A stretch of 64,000 nucleotides of DNA from Leptospiraceae bacterium (GTDB lineage: Bacteria; Spirochaetota; Leptospiria; Turneriellales; Turneriellaceae). The stretch is taken from positions 54,089 to 118,088 of the forward strand of contig JAGRNJ010000001.1 of assembly GCA_020440825.1 (NCBI GenBank). The letters are read 5' to 3'. Positions 30,710-38,947 of the stretch are shown piece by piece (position 1 is the stretch's first letter; each line of letters opens with the position of its first letter). Below the pieces are notes generated by a model that was not told where the DNA came from, ran no database searches, and saw nothing but the letters and a program-made list of their open reading frames with translations. Both the position numbers and the translations under genes were made by a program.

Positions 30710-31525
30710 CTATTGAAGCTGGTCAACATTTACAAAAGGCATTGCCCCACCGGTCACTTTCGGCAGTTGCCCGTTCCATTTTTCAATGGCCTTCAATGTC
30801 GCCTCAATTTGCCGAAGCTGCACCAATTCTCGAGTCACATTCCCTTTTTGCAGGCGTAAACCTTCGGCCTCTGCTCGGGCTGAGGTAATTTTCTGTTCAG
30901 CTTCGATTTTAATTCTTTCCAAATCTTGTTTTGCTTTCAGGGCAAACTGCTCGGCAGCAATCTTTGATTCAATTGCCTGCACAAATTGTTCACTGAACTG
31001 AAAATCGATTATCGACAACGCATCAACAATGATACTGAAAGGTGCCAGTCTGTCACGCAGCTGGTCTCGAATTTCTTTACCCACTTCTTCTCGTTGAGTA
31101 ATAAGCTCACCGGCAGTAAATTTTGCTGTTACAGCCTTGACTACTTCTTGAACAGCTGGAGATATAATTCTATCTTCAAACTCAAGACCGAGTTCCTGGT
31201 ATATTTTGTTCACTTTACCGGGATCGAGATGATAATTCAATGCAATCACAGATTGCGTATTCTGTAAATCTTTTGATGCTGCTGCTGAATTAGTTTCTTT
31301 CTTTTTTACCTTAACATCGATAGGCACAACTCTCTGCACAATAGGCATACGAAAATGCAGGCCCTCTCCCAGAATATTATCACTGACAGCCCCAAAGTTG
31401 AGAATAATACCCCGCTCACCGGCGCCAATAACCACAAACGGATTTAAAACTAAAATTATGACAAGGGCAACGACCCCCAGAACGATCTTGATTACAAGTT
31501 TTGATTGTGTACTTACTTCAGCCAT
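30710..31525 (-). CDS. Prohibitin-like SPFH-domain membrane protein
   Basis: 271 residues from the ATG at 31525. A TTG 33 bases upstream is possible but less likely, and GGTTGGTTGGT precedes the ATG. One N-terminal transmembrane helix (about residues 6-30) is followed by the SPFH domain with GERGIILNFG, GEGLHFRMPI and the RAEAEGLRLQKG region leading into a coiled coil. Prohibitins form ring-shaped assemblies on the membrane that affect proteases and lipid domains. The gene lies between the alkyl-DHAP-synthase-like gene and the DUF1295 gene on the same strand. Confidence 0.9.
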   Translation of the reverse strand: MAEVSTQSKLVIKIVLGVVALVIILVLNPFVVIGAGERGIILNFGAVSDNILGEGLHFRMPIVQRVVPIDVKVKKKETNSAAASKDLQNTQSVIALNYHLDPGKVNKIYQELGLEFEDRIISPAVQEVVKAVTAKFTAGELITQREEVGKEIRDQLRDRLAPFSIIVDALSIIDFQFSEQFVQAIESKIAAEQFALKAKQDLERIKIEAEQKITSARAEAEGLRLQKGNVTRELVQLRQIEATLKAIEKWNGQLPKVTGGAMPFVNVDQLQ

Positions 31526-31579
31526 ACCAACCAACCGTCTGTGCAGATTGCCTGACAAGCATATTTTTTACCGTTGCTT

Positions 31580-33298
31580 TTACAAATTCAGAGCTCCAGG
31601 GTTTAAGATTCCGGCTACATCAATGCTTTTCTTAATGTCTTTTAGAAGCGTAAATGCTTCTTTGCCCATTGCCTTTTCTAAATAGGGTGAGGTCAGCCGG
31701 CCAATACCATGATGATGAGAAAGTGTGCCGCCAGATTCAATAATCGTTTCAACAATGCCACGGTGCAATTTTGCAAACTCTGAGAGTTCTTTCTTTGCTG
31801 CAGAGTCAGTCATCCGCGAAGCGAAAACAAAATACAGGTTTGCGCCGGTTTCATAAACATGGGAGATATGAACCAGGCAAAACGTATTTTCAAAAGATTT
31901 GATATAGGCGCGGGTGTTCTCCCATACGCGCATCAGATTGTCCCAGCGCACTGCAGTTTCCAGGGTATCAATTCTAACGCCTGCATCCATAAGCGGGTCC
32001 CGAACATAGGCCGAAGAATAACGCTGTTCAAGCCATTTTTTTACCGGGTAAGACCCAGTGGGCAGACCACCAGATTTTCTGGCTATTTTCTTCATCTGGG
32101 ACGCCACAAAAGCAGTATAGTCACGATTGCCTTCGACAGTCGCGTACATTAGACACCGTTCACCTGCTGCATAACCGAGCGCTTTTAAGATTTTACCGGT
32201 TAAGCCTTTATCTTTATTTTTCATCTTAAAGGCAACATCTGTTTCTTCCCCATCTGAAATTCTAAAAACATGAGGTTTCCCGATTTGCGCCTGCATAATA
32301 TTGCGCATAGCTGCCACTGAACTCTCAAAGTCTTTGAAAAGAAAAGATAAATAACGCGTGTTTTTCGGATTGTACCTGCTCACACGCATGGTAATTCTGG
32401 TAATTACTCCTAAGGTACCCTCACTGCCAATAAACAATCGTTTGAGATCGGGGCCGACTGCAGATGCCGGGATTTCGACAAACTCTAACTTTCCCTTTGG
32501 GGTAATGACGGTCATGCCCAAAACCATTTCTTCCATTCGGCCATAACCGGTAGAGGCCTGGCCGGCTCCCCGTGCAGCGGCCCAGCCACCAACAGTTGAA
32601 AATTCAAAAGACTGTGGAAAATGGCCACAGGTAAATCCCTGTCGATTGAGAAACTCTTCAAGTGCCGGCCCAAGTACCCCGGCTTCACAGGTTACTGAAG
32701 AGTTTTGTTTACTGAAAGATAGAATGCGGTGAAAATGACGCGATAGATCAAGCGAGAGCCCGCCCCGGGGAGTCCTCAAGGCCTTCGTGACAGATGAACC
32801 GGCTCCGTATGGGGTTACTGCAATTCTGTTTTTTTGGCAGTATTGTAAGATCTTTAGAATCTGATCTTCATCTGCCGGGTAGGCTACTGCATCAACGATG
32901 TGTTCAATTTTTCCTGTGCGCTGCTCGACCAATTCTTCATAATATTTTCCGTAAGAATGTTTTACACGTTCAAAATCGCCCACAGAAATGTTTTCGTCAC
33001 CACAGATTTTTCGAAGGTCACCCAGATGACGGGCACTTAACTTCGATTTTACTTTCAGCTGAACTGCACTATCGCCAGAGTCTAACTCACCATGGCCGGC
33101 ATTCAGTGCTTTTGAAAAAAAATCGACATGGGTTTCATTGCTGTGATCGAGAGGTTTATTGGCAACCCCCCAGTGAAATGACTCCCGCCAACTGCCTGTC
33201 TTATTATTTATCTCAGATTTTCCCTTTGGTTTACTGGCAGTTTTTTTTGGTGCCGAAGCTTTTGTTTTTTTCACTGGTAATTTTTTTTTTGCAGGCAT
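31580..33298 (-). CDS. FAD-linked oxidase, alkyl-DHAP synthase-like
   Basis: 572 residues. After a Lys-rich tail (about 1-35) come the PCMH-type FAD domain (PYGAGSSV, FEFSTVGGWAAARGAGQ, GSEGTLGVIT) and a C-terminal domain ending with the HHHGIG motif (His 528-530) that is diagnostic of alkyldihydroxyacetonephosphate synthases. Those enzymes swap an acyl for an alkyl chain in ether-lipid synthesis by a redox-neutral flavin mechanism. D-lactate/glycolate dehydrogenases are the alternative, but they lack the triple His. The first codons contain a run of ten adenines, and a second A8 run lies in the tail, so frame slippage is conceivable. Confidence 0.87.
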   Translation of the reverse strand: MPAKKKLPVKKTKASAPKKTASKPKGKSEINNKTGSWRESFHWGVANKPLDHSNETHVDFFSKALNAGHGELDSGDSAVQLKVKSKLSARHLGDLRKICGDENISVGDFERVKHSYGKYYEELVEQRTGKIEHIVDAVAYPADEDQILKILQYCQKNRIAVTPYGAGSSVTKALRTPRGGLSLDLSRHFHRILSFSKQNSSVTCEAGVLGPALEEFLNRQGFTCGHFPQSFEFSTVGGWAAARGAGQASTGYGRMEEMVLGMTVITPKGKLEFVEIPASAVGPDLKRLFIGSEGTLGVITRITMRVSRYNPKNTRYLSFLFKDFESSVAAMRNIMQAQIGKPHVFRISDGEETDVAFKMKNKDKGLTGKILKALGYAAGERCLMYATVEGNRDYTAFVASQMKKIARKSGGLPTGSYPVKKWLEQRYSSAYVRDPLMDAGVRIDTLETAVRWDNLMRVWENTRAYIKSFENTFCLVHISHVYETGANLYFVFASRMTDSAAKKELSEFAKLHRGIVETIIESGGTLSHHHGIGRLTSPYLEKAMGKEAFTLLKDIKKSIDVAGILNPGALNL

Positions 33299-33339
33299 AC
33301 TGCTTACTTTTCCTGCAAACGCTATTCGTCAATTATTAT

Positions 33340-34314
33340 TCATTTGGCAGAGCCGCTCTCATTTCGAGCAAAAAAAACACCATTTTCATAACCCTGAATA
33401 CGATCTGATTTGTCTGCCAGAGCAAGTCGCTTTAAGGCCATGGTCAAATACTCCTGGTTGATCTCACAGCCAAAAAAGTTTCGACCTAATTTTTTTGCGA
33501 CGACCGCTGTAGTACCTGACCCTAGAAAGGGGTCAAAAACAAGGTCATTCGGTTTGCTGCTGGCTAAAATAAGTTTTGCAATAAGTTTTTCTGGTTTTTG
33601 GGTCGGATGGTCTGTATTCTCTGGCATTGACCAGTATGGTATAGTGATATCATTCCACAAATTTGAGGGAGAGGTCATCCTGAATTTACCATCTGCTTCT
33701 TCCTGCCAGTCTTTGGGATTCCCGTTTTCACGATAAGGCGCAAGAACTCTTTTCTTCATTTTCACTGCCTCGACATTAAAGAAATAGTTTTCATCTTTAG
33801 TTAGAAACCAGATATCTTCAGAGGAGTTCTTCCAGTTTGTTTTTGCACCGCGGCCTTTTTCTCTTTCCCAGGTAATTCTATTTCTAACCTGAAAATATTT
33901 TTCAGAAACAAGATGAATAGAGGTTGATGTAAACCAGTCACTGCATATATAAAGAGAACCACCCGGTTTCAAAAGATTTTTTAACCGGGATAACCATGAT
34001 TCTACATACTCGCTGTATTGCATTATGCTTAAACGCGAAAAAGCAGCATTACCAAATTTTTTATTCAAATTATAGGGGGGGTCGGCAATAATCAAATCTG
34101 CAAATTGTTCAGGCAGGTATTCAAAAATCTTTAAGAAGTCATTGTGTGCCAACCGATTGTGCAAAGTAGCGGCAGAAGTTTTTGAATGGATCTCAAGCAG
34201 GTCTTTCGAATAGTTTTGAATATCTTCCAAATCAATCGAAAGGGTACGATTTCGGCCTGCTCGTTCTTTTGCCACGTTTATGCATAGAATAGACGAACTA
34301 AGCGTCAAATACAA
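33340..34314 (-). CDS. Orphan DNA methyltransferase (beta-type N4/N6)
   Basis: Up to 324 residues. The catalytic ADPPYN motif comes first and the SAM-binding FDPFLGSGTT motif last, the order of beta-class amino-methyltransferases. A TDHPTQKP segment precedes motif I, as is usual. The target-recognition region lies between. No restriction endonuclease is adjacent, so it may be a solitary regulatory or epigenetic enzyme. The start is uncertain: no in-frame ATG precedes the domain. TTG at 34314 or 34308 and GTG at 34275 are the options. Confidence 0.88.
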   Translation of the reverse strand: MYLTLSSSILCINVAKERAGRNRTLSIDLEDIQNYSKDLLEIHSKTSAATLHNRLAHNDFLKIFEYLPEQFADLIIADPPYNLNKKFGNAAFSRLSIMQYSEYVESWLSRLKNLLKPGGSLYICSDWFTSTSIHLVSEKYFQVRNRITWEREKGRGAKTNWKNSSEDIWFLTKDENYFFNVEAVKMKKRVLAPYRENGNPKDWQEEADGKFRMTSPSNLWNDITIPYWSMPENTDHPTQKPEKLIAKLILASSKPNDLVFDPFLGSGTTAVVAKKLGRNFFGCEINQEYLTMALKRLALADKSDRIQGYENGVFFARNESGSAK

Positions 34315-34389
34315 TCAAATTGAAACCTGGTTCTTGTAGCAGGTAGCATACTTTCATTTACTGTCCCAAAGAGCCTTAAAATCTGGATT

Positions 34390-35436
34390 ATGGCTGCAAA
34401 AATAGAGAGTGCAAATACATCCGCCCGTAAATTTCTGATCACCATTTTAGTTTTTATTGGTCTGGTAGTTACGATTGGTGGTATTACCCGGCTTACCCGC
34501 TCTGGGCTTTCAATTGCAGACTGGAAAGTCGTAACCGGTATTGTCCCTCCGCTTTCTACAGAAGCCTGGCAGGCTGAATTTAACCAATACAAGACCACGG
34601 TCGAGTATAAGAAATTAAGATCAGGAATGACTTTAGATGAATTCAAGTTTATCTTCTTCTGGGAGTACCTGCACAGAATTGTAGCAAGAATTATAGGACT
34701 TCTGGCTTTGGGATTTACATTTCTTTATTTTAGAAAAATTCCTGCACATCTGCGCTGGCATACGATTTTTATTCCCGCAATGGTCATCTTGCAGGGCACC
34801 ATCGGATATCTGATGGTGAGAAGCGGCTATAAAGACATTCCCCATGTCTCGCACTTCATGCTGGCGATACACCTGGGGCTTGCCTTTATTACGGCAATGT
34901 CTGTACTGCATCTTTATTTCAATCTGCTGCCACCTGTATCCCGTCTGCACAATCTTGCGAGGCTGGGCAAAGACCGTAAAAAGGTTATTGCAGTATTTAT
35001 TGTATTGTCGTTGCAGATACTCTATGGTGCTTTTGTGGCCGGTAAGCGGGCTGGTCTAATATTTAACGAATGGCCATTAATGGGCGGTAATTATGTTCCG
35101 GCCGGTTTAATGTCGTTACCCGGGATTTTTGAGAATCTGCTCGCAAATTCAGTGATGTTGCAGTTTATTCACCGCAATCTGGCAATTGTTTTAACGCTGA
35201 TGATATTTTTCTCTGCAGTGCAAAGCTGGCGAAATCAAGCCAGCAGAGAAATTAAAACTTTCTGGGCAGCCTTTTCATCGCTGATTCTAGTCCAGTTTAT
35301 TCTCGGAGTCTTGACACTCATTTACGTTGTTCCCACAACTCTTGGTGTAATTCATCAAACGACAGCATATTTTCTGATACTTTTAGGTTATACGGGGCTG
35401 TACTTTGCAGTAATTCACAGGGAGAAAGAAATTTAA
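34390..35436 (+). CDS. ctaA: Heme A synthase (COX15/CtaA)
   Basis: A 348-residue integral membrane protein with about eight helices. GGITRLTRSGLSIADW, VTGIVPPL, the heme-ligand candidates H95 (FWEYLHR) and H161 (AIHLGLA), and later FIHRNLA and VIHQTTA fit the type-2 CtaA/COX15 pattern shared with mitochondria and proteobacteria. It oxidises the C8 methyl of heme O to the formyl group of heme A, which implies an aa3-type oxidase elsewhere in the genome. No heme O synthase or oxidase gene is in the window. It is divergent from the DNA methyltransferase with a gap of 75 bp. Confidence 0.93.
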   Translation: MAAKIESANTSARKFLITILVFIGLVVTIGGITRLTRSGLSIADWKVVTGIVPPLSTEAWQAEFNQYKTTVEYKKLRSGMTLDEFKFIFFWEYLHRIVARIIGLLALGFTFLYFRKIPAHLRWHTIFIPAMVILQGTIGYLMVRSGYKDIPHVSHFMLAIHLGLAFITAMSVLHLYFNLLPPVSRLHNLARLGKDRKKVIAVFIVLSLQILYGAFVAGKRAGLIFNEWPLMGGNYVPAGLMSLPGIFENLLANSVMLQFIHRNLAIVLTLMIFFSAVQSWRNQASREIKTFWAAFSSLILVQFILGVLTLIYVVPTTLGVIHQTTAYFLILLGYTGLYFAVIHREKEI

Positions 35437-35472
35437 TTGCAATTTTTTCGAGCATTGGTTGTCTAAGTGTAT

Positions 35473-36273
35473 ATGGCAGCTAAAAAGAAACCGACAGAAA
35501 AGAGCAAAAAAACCATCAAGAGCTTAGATAATAAAAAGCAACCAGCTCAGAAAAAACCAAAAACAAAGGCCGTCAAAAAAGTCGTACCAGACTCAATACC
35601 GGCATTTCGGGCTCAAATCGCCGCCAAGAATGCACGTCATCGGCGCAGACTGAAGCGCACCATTCGCTATGAAATGGCAAATTCTATGAGTCATGGTATT
35701 GGCGCAGGGATGGCTATTGCAGGAATGATTTTTTTAATCTTCAAGGGAATTGCAGTGCATGAACCTTTGCGTATTGTTGCGTACACGATTTTCGGCTCTT
35801 CTCTCACAGTTCTTTACCTGGCTTCTACTCTCTATCATTCATTGCCTTCCCCTCGTGCAAAATCGATTTTTCGTCGCATTGACCATGCCAGTATTTATCT
35901 GGCTATTGCAGGCTCTTACACTCCGGTTACATTGATTGCTTTGGGAGGGTCTCTCGGCTGGACATTGTTCAGTATTGTTTGGTTTTTTGCAGCAGCCGGC
36001 ATATTCTATAAATCTGCTTTCAAAACAGGTCATGAATTTATTTCTGTTTCCCTGTATATTGCAACAGGGTGGATGATTGTCTTCGCTATAGAACCACTGA
36101 TGGAAAGTGTGAATGCTGCAGGGTTATGGCTTTTTATCTCTGGCGGTCTGGCATACACCCTCGGTGTTATTTTCTACTCACTTGAGAAACTGCCCTACCA
36201 TCACATGATCTGGCATCTTTTTGTGTTGGCTGGCAGCATTACCCACTTTATTGCGATATACCTGTTTGTGTAG
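35473..36273 (+). CDS. Hemolysin III / PAQR family membrane protein
   Basis: 266 residues from ATG 35473 (a GTG two codons upstream is possible). The first 45 residues are a Lys-rich tail. Seven hydrophobic helices follow with the family motifs MSHGIGAGM, YHSLPSPRAKSIFRRIDHASIY and HHMIWHLFVLAG, whose His and Asp residues form the metal site of PAQR proteins. Despite the name, most members are thought to be lipid hydrolases or membrane-fluidity factors. Its last 26 bases overlap the convergent plsC gene. Confidence 0.9.
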   Translation: MAAKKKPTEKSKKTIKSLDNKKQPAQKKPKTKAVKKVVPDSIPAFRAQIAAKNARHRRRLKRTIRYEMANSMSHGIGAGMAIAGMIFLIFKGIAVHEPLRIVAYTIFGSSLTVLYLASTLYHSLPSPRAKSIFRRIDHASIYLAIAGSYTPVTLIALGGSLGWTLFSIVWFFAAAGIFYKSAFKTGHEFISVSLYIATGWMIVFAIEPLMESVNAAGLWLFISGGLAYTLGVIFYSLEKLPYHHMIWHLFVLAGSITHFIAIYLFV

Positions 36274-37006
36274 GTTGAAAACCAGCCAGCCTCGAAAGCC
36301 TGTCCCATTCTCGTGTCACTGCCTCTTCGACTGAACCCAGACTCTTTTGAATGGCAGCCGCACTGTTCTCTGGTGCGGGCAGGGCTGGCAAAATAGAGAT
36401 GCGAAATAACCCGCCATAAACCCGTTTTTTCTTTAGATCGATTACGGTTTCAACCGGCTGACCAACAATAGGAATAATCGGTGAACCTGCCGAAGCCGCA
36501 ATATGAAACCCGCCTTTTCTAAAATTAGCTAGACCCGAACCACGACTGCGGGTTCCCTCGGGAAAGACCCATAAGTTATATTTTGATTTCTTGAGTGCTG
36601 AGGTTCCCTTCTCGACGGCCTGTTTAGCAGCTTTTCTGGCATCTCTATCGATCATAATGTTTCCGGTTGCCAGCAGCATGATGCCAAAGAAAGGGACTTT
36701 GAGGAGTTCTTTTTTGGCTATGACCACGGTCCTTTTGGGAAAAACAGTACCAAACAGATAGGCATCCATATTCGATTGATGATTCACCATTAATACAGCG
36801 GGACACGCTGCCAGATGCTCCCGCCCGGTTACTTCCAGTTTAATTCCCAGAATCTTTAAAGTACCGAAACTCAGGCAACGGGCATAAACCCAGGAGGTTA
36901 TGGTGCTGCTCCAGAAGATGACCGAGAAAGGCATAAAAACAACCGAGAGAAGGGCTGTGTACAGTCCCGACAAAGCCATTGTAATATAAAATTTCAGTGT
37001 CGCCAT
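36248..37006 (-). CDS. plsC: 1-acyl-sn-glycerol-3-phosphate acyltransferase
   Basis: 252 residues with an N-terminal membrane helix (about 8-35). NHQSNMD is the HX4D catalytic motif, and FPEGTRSRG is the glycerophosphate-binding motif. It makes phosphatidic acid at the inner membrane. Size and motif order are normal. The 3' end overlaps the hemolysin III gene by 26 bp on the opposite strand. Upstream lies the terminator of the PF10118 gene, so plsC probably has its own promoter. Confidence 0.92.
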   Translation of the reverse strand: MATLKFYITMALSGLYTALLSVVFMPFSVIFWSSTITSWVYARCLSFGTLKILGIKLEVTGREHLAACPAVLMVNHQSNMDAYLFGTVFPKRTVVIAKKELLKVPFFGIMLLATGNIMIDRDARKAAKQAVEKGTSALKKSKYNLWVFPEGTRSRGSGLANFRKGGFHIAASAGSPIIPIVGQPVETVIDLKKKRVYGGLFRISILPALPAPENSAAAIQKSLGSVEEAVTREWDRLSRLAGFQPTQTGISQ

Positions 37007-37070
37007 ACCCGAATATAGGTTAAACCAGCGTCAAGTAAAGCAGAATATGGCAAAGGAATTTGAATAGAAC

Positions 37071-37103
37071 TGAAAGAAAAAACTCCCGCACCCAGTACGG
37101 GAG
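37071..37103 (-). terminator. Rho-independent terminator of the PF10118 gene
   Basis: On the minus strand CTCCCG, a 9-base loop and CGGGAG (37083-37103) are followed directly by a GTTTTTTC tract. It begins about eight bases after the stop codon. This is the clearest intrinsic terminator in the window. Confidence 0.85.
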
Positions 37104-37111
37104 GGGGATAC

Positions 37112-37981
37112 TTAAGCAGATCGTTCAGCGAAATATTGAGACTGCAGATCAAAAAACTGTTTAGCAAGCTGCGTATTAGAAATCTGGTCGGGATGAAAAT
37201 CTGGTTTCAAGTAAGGTATGGCTCCTTGAATAAATCCCCAGGCTAAATTCAAATAGACTGGTGCGGCCTGCAGAATATTGCCAGGTAAATCGCTCCACTT
37301 CCATTCTTTATCATTGGCAATATACCAGCCCCAGCCCGAGGCAATAAAAAAGAAGAAGAAAATCGTTGCAGTTGTAAAGCCAAACATCCTCATCGGATAA
37401 TTGTTATCACATTGTTCAACGTAAACATCATAGGCGACCGACTTGTGTTCAATTTCTTCGGCTGCATGCCACATGAGCATTTTTTTCATATCATCCGGTA
37501 CCCCTTGCAGAAAAGTGTCTGGGTCTTTCAGTACGACCTCGGCCAAAGTAGCAGTATAATGCTCAAGGGCAGCTGTTACAGACAGGCTTCCCATATCTGC
37601 CAATCGTTTTGAACCAATGATGGCGCGAAAGAACGGCTCAAGGTATTTCTCGTAGGCGGCATCTTTATACCACTGCACAAATACATCCACATCAAACCCT
37701 TGCTCTTTCAGGGTTTCAAAAAATTTCTGATGCTGCAAACCATGCTGCACTTCCTGGCCTATAAAACCTTTCACCCTCTCTTTCAATTCGGGGTTCTGAA
37801 TCAGTTTCTCATAATAGCGAACACTGCGAATAAATAATCTCTCGCCATCGGGAAAGACTGAATGCAACGAGTTCAGGAAATGAGTTGCAAATGCATTCCC
37901 ATTGAACCAATAACGCTGGGCCGTAGAGTCATGCCCAAATTGTACCCGTCGAACCTTAATTTTTTCCTGCTTCTCTGACAT
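37112..37981 (-). CDS. Metal-dependent hydrolase family protein (PF10118)
   Basis: 289 residues from ATG 37981, chosen because GGGAG lies six to ten bases upstream. An alternative upstream start would add 17 residues. The EVQHGLQH, ALEHYTA and AAEEIEHKSVAYDVY motifs supply Glu and His residues for a diiron-like, ferritin-type site, as in the PF10118 family. A hydrophobic segment near 200-222 suggests membrane attachment. The biochemical role of the family is poorly defined. It is a single-gene unit with its own terminator and a candidate promoter. Confidence 0.85.
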   Translation of the reverse strand: MSEKQEKIKVRRVQFGHDSTAQRYWFNGNAFATHFLNSLHSVFPDGERLFIRSVRYYEKLIQNPELKERVKGFIGQEVQHGLQHQKFFETLKEQGFDVDVFVQWYKDAAYEKYLEPFFRAIIGSKRLADMGSLSVTAALEHYTATLAEVVLKDPDTFLQGVPDDMKKMLMWHAAEEIEHKSVAYDVYVEQCDNNYPMRMFGFTTATIFFFFFIASGWGWYIANDKEWKWSDLPGNILQAAPVYLNLAWGFIQGAIPYLKPDFHPDQISNTQLAKQFFDLQSQYFAERSA

Positions 37982-38017
37982 TGCTACTCCCTGCACTTTT
38001 AGCGCACATATGTTTAC

Positions 38018-38051
38018 TGACAATGTCGTCATATTTCATTTGATTTGTCAA
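38018..38051 (-). promoter_or_regulatory. Candidate promoter with operator-like repeat, PF10118 gene
   Basis: A perfect TTGACA (-35) occupies 38046-38051 on the minus strand. The expected -10 position, near 38023-38028, is weak (CGACAT) and lies inside the inverted repeat TGAC-AATGTC-GTCA (38018-38031). A poor -10 covered by a palindrome is a common layout for repressed or activated promoters. Confidence 0.35.
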
Positions 38052-38110
38052 TAGAAAAAATACATTTTTTGTGTACTGCCTGTATGCAGACTCAATCTTC
38101 CCAATGACCT

Positions 38111-38947
38111 ATGAAGCAAAAACTAATAAATCTGGCTGCGGTGATACTGACATTTTTCAATATAAAATGCAACTCTCTTTTTTATTACCCGTCAAAAGAA
38201 GTATTCTATGCGCCAGAAACGAACAATATTGAATACCGTGAAATTTTTTTGAACGTAAATGAATCTGAAAGAATCTGTGCCTGGGTTTTTCCTGTTGAGA
38301 ATTCAATTGGTACAATTGTGCAATTTCACGGCAATGCCCAGAATATGAGTTCCCACTATTTATCAGTTTTATGGCTGCAGGAACACGGTTTTGAAATTGT
38401 TGCTTTTGATTACCGTGGCTATGGTTGTTCTGATGGCGAAGCCAAAAAAGAAAATGCAAGGGCGGATGGCTTTACTCTCGTAAATCATGTTCTGAAACAG
38501 AATAAAAAACCTCTATATTTATATGGGCAAAGCCTCGGGGGTATTGTTCTGCAAGAGACATTGTTGCAACTGAGAGAAGATCAAAAAAGAGAAATTTCAG
38601 GAGTCATCTTAGAGGGAACTTTCAGCTCCTATCAAAAAATAGCAAACGTCAAAATGTCTGAATCGTGGCTTACCTGGCCTTTCCAGTGGTTGGCATATAT
38701 TCTGGTCTCAGATACGGGGGCTCCGAATGAAGATTTGTCAAAACTGACATCAAACCGCTTTCTTGTGGTGCATGGCGATCAAGACCCGGTTGTGCCATTT
38801 GTCCTGGGTCAGGAAATTTTTGAGAAACTTGGCAGCCCTAATAAACAATTTTTATCTATCAAAAACGGCAAACATATCGATGCTTTTCATCGAGAATTCG
38901 GAAAATACCGCCCCGACTTACTTCAGTTTCTGAAGCCATCACGATAA
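38111..38947 (+). CDS. Envelope alpha/beta hydrolase
   Basis: 278 residues. The hydrophobic N terminus ends at Cys20 (FNIKC), which may be a loose lipobox or simply an anchor. The hydrolase core has an oxyanion FHGNAQN motif, the DYRGYGCSDG turn, nucleophile elbow GQSLGG, an acid in GDQDPVVP and the His in NGKHIDAF. This is the ABHD13/BEM46-type serine hydrolase pattern, and substrates are unknown. The 3' end overlaps mutY by 25 bp on the other strand. Confidence 0.87.
   Translation: MKQKLINLAAVILTFFNIKCNSLFYYPSKEVFYAPETNNIEYREIFLNVNESERICAWVFPVENSIGTIVQFHGNAQNMSSHYLSVLWLQEHGFEIVAFDYRGYGCSDGEAKKENARADGFTLVNHVLKQNKKPLYLYGQSLGGIVLQETLLQLREDQKREISGVILEGTFSSYQKIANVKMSESWLTWPFQWLAYILVSDTGAPNEDLSKLTSNRFLVVHGDQDPVVPFVLGQEIFEKLGSPNKQFLSIKNGKHIDAFHREFGKYRPDLLQFLKPSR

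Noticed and set aside
32794..33408. 204-codon plus-strand frame
   Set aside because: Antisense to the alkyl-DHAP-synthase-like gene and the end of the methyltransferase gene; composition is Phe/Leu/His-rich from reverse reading.
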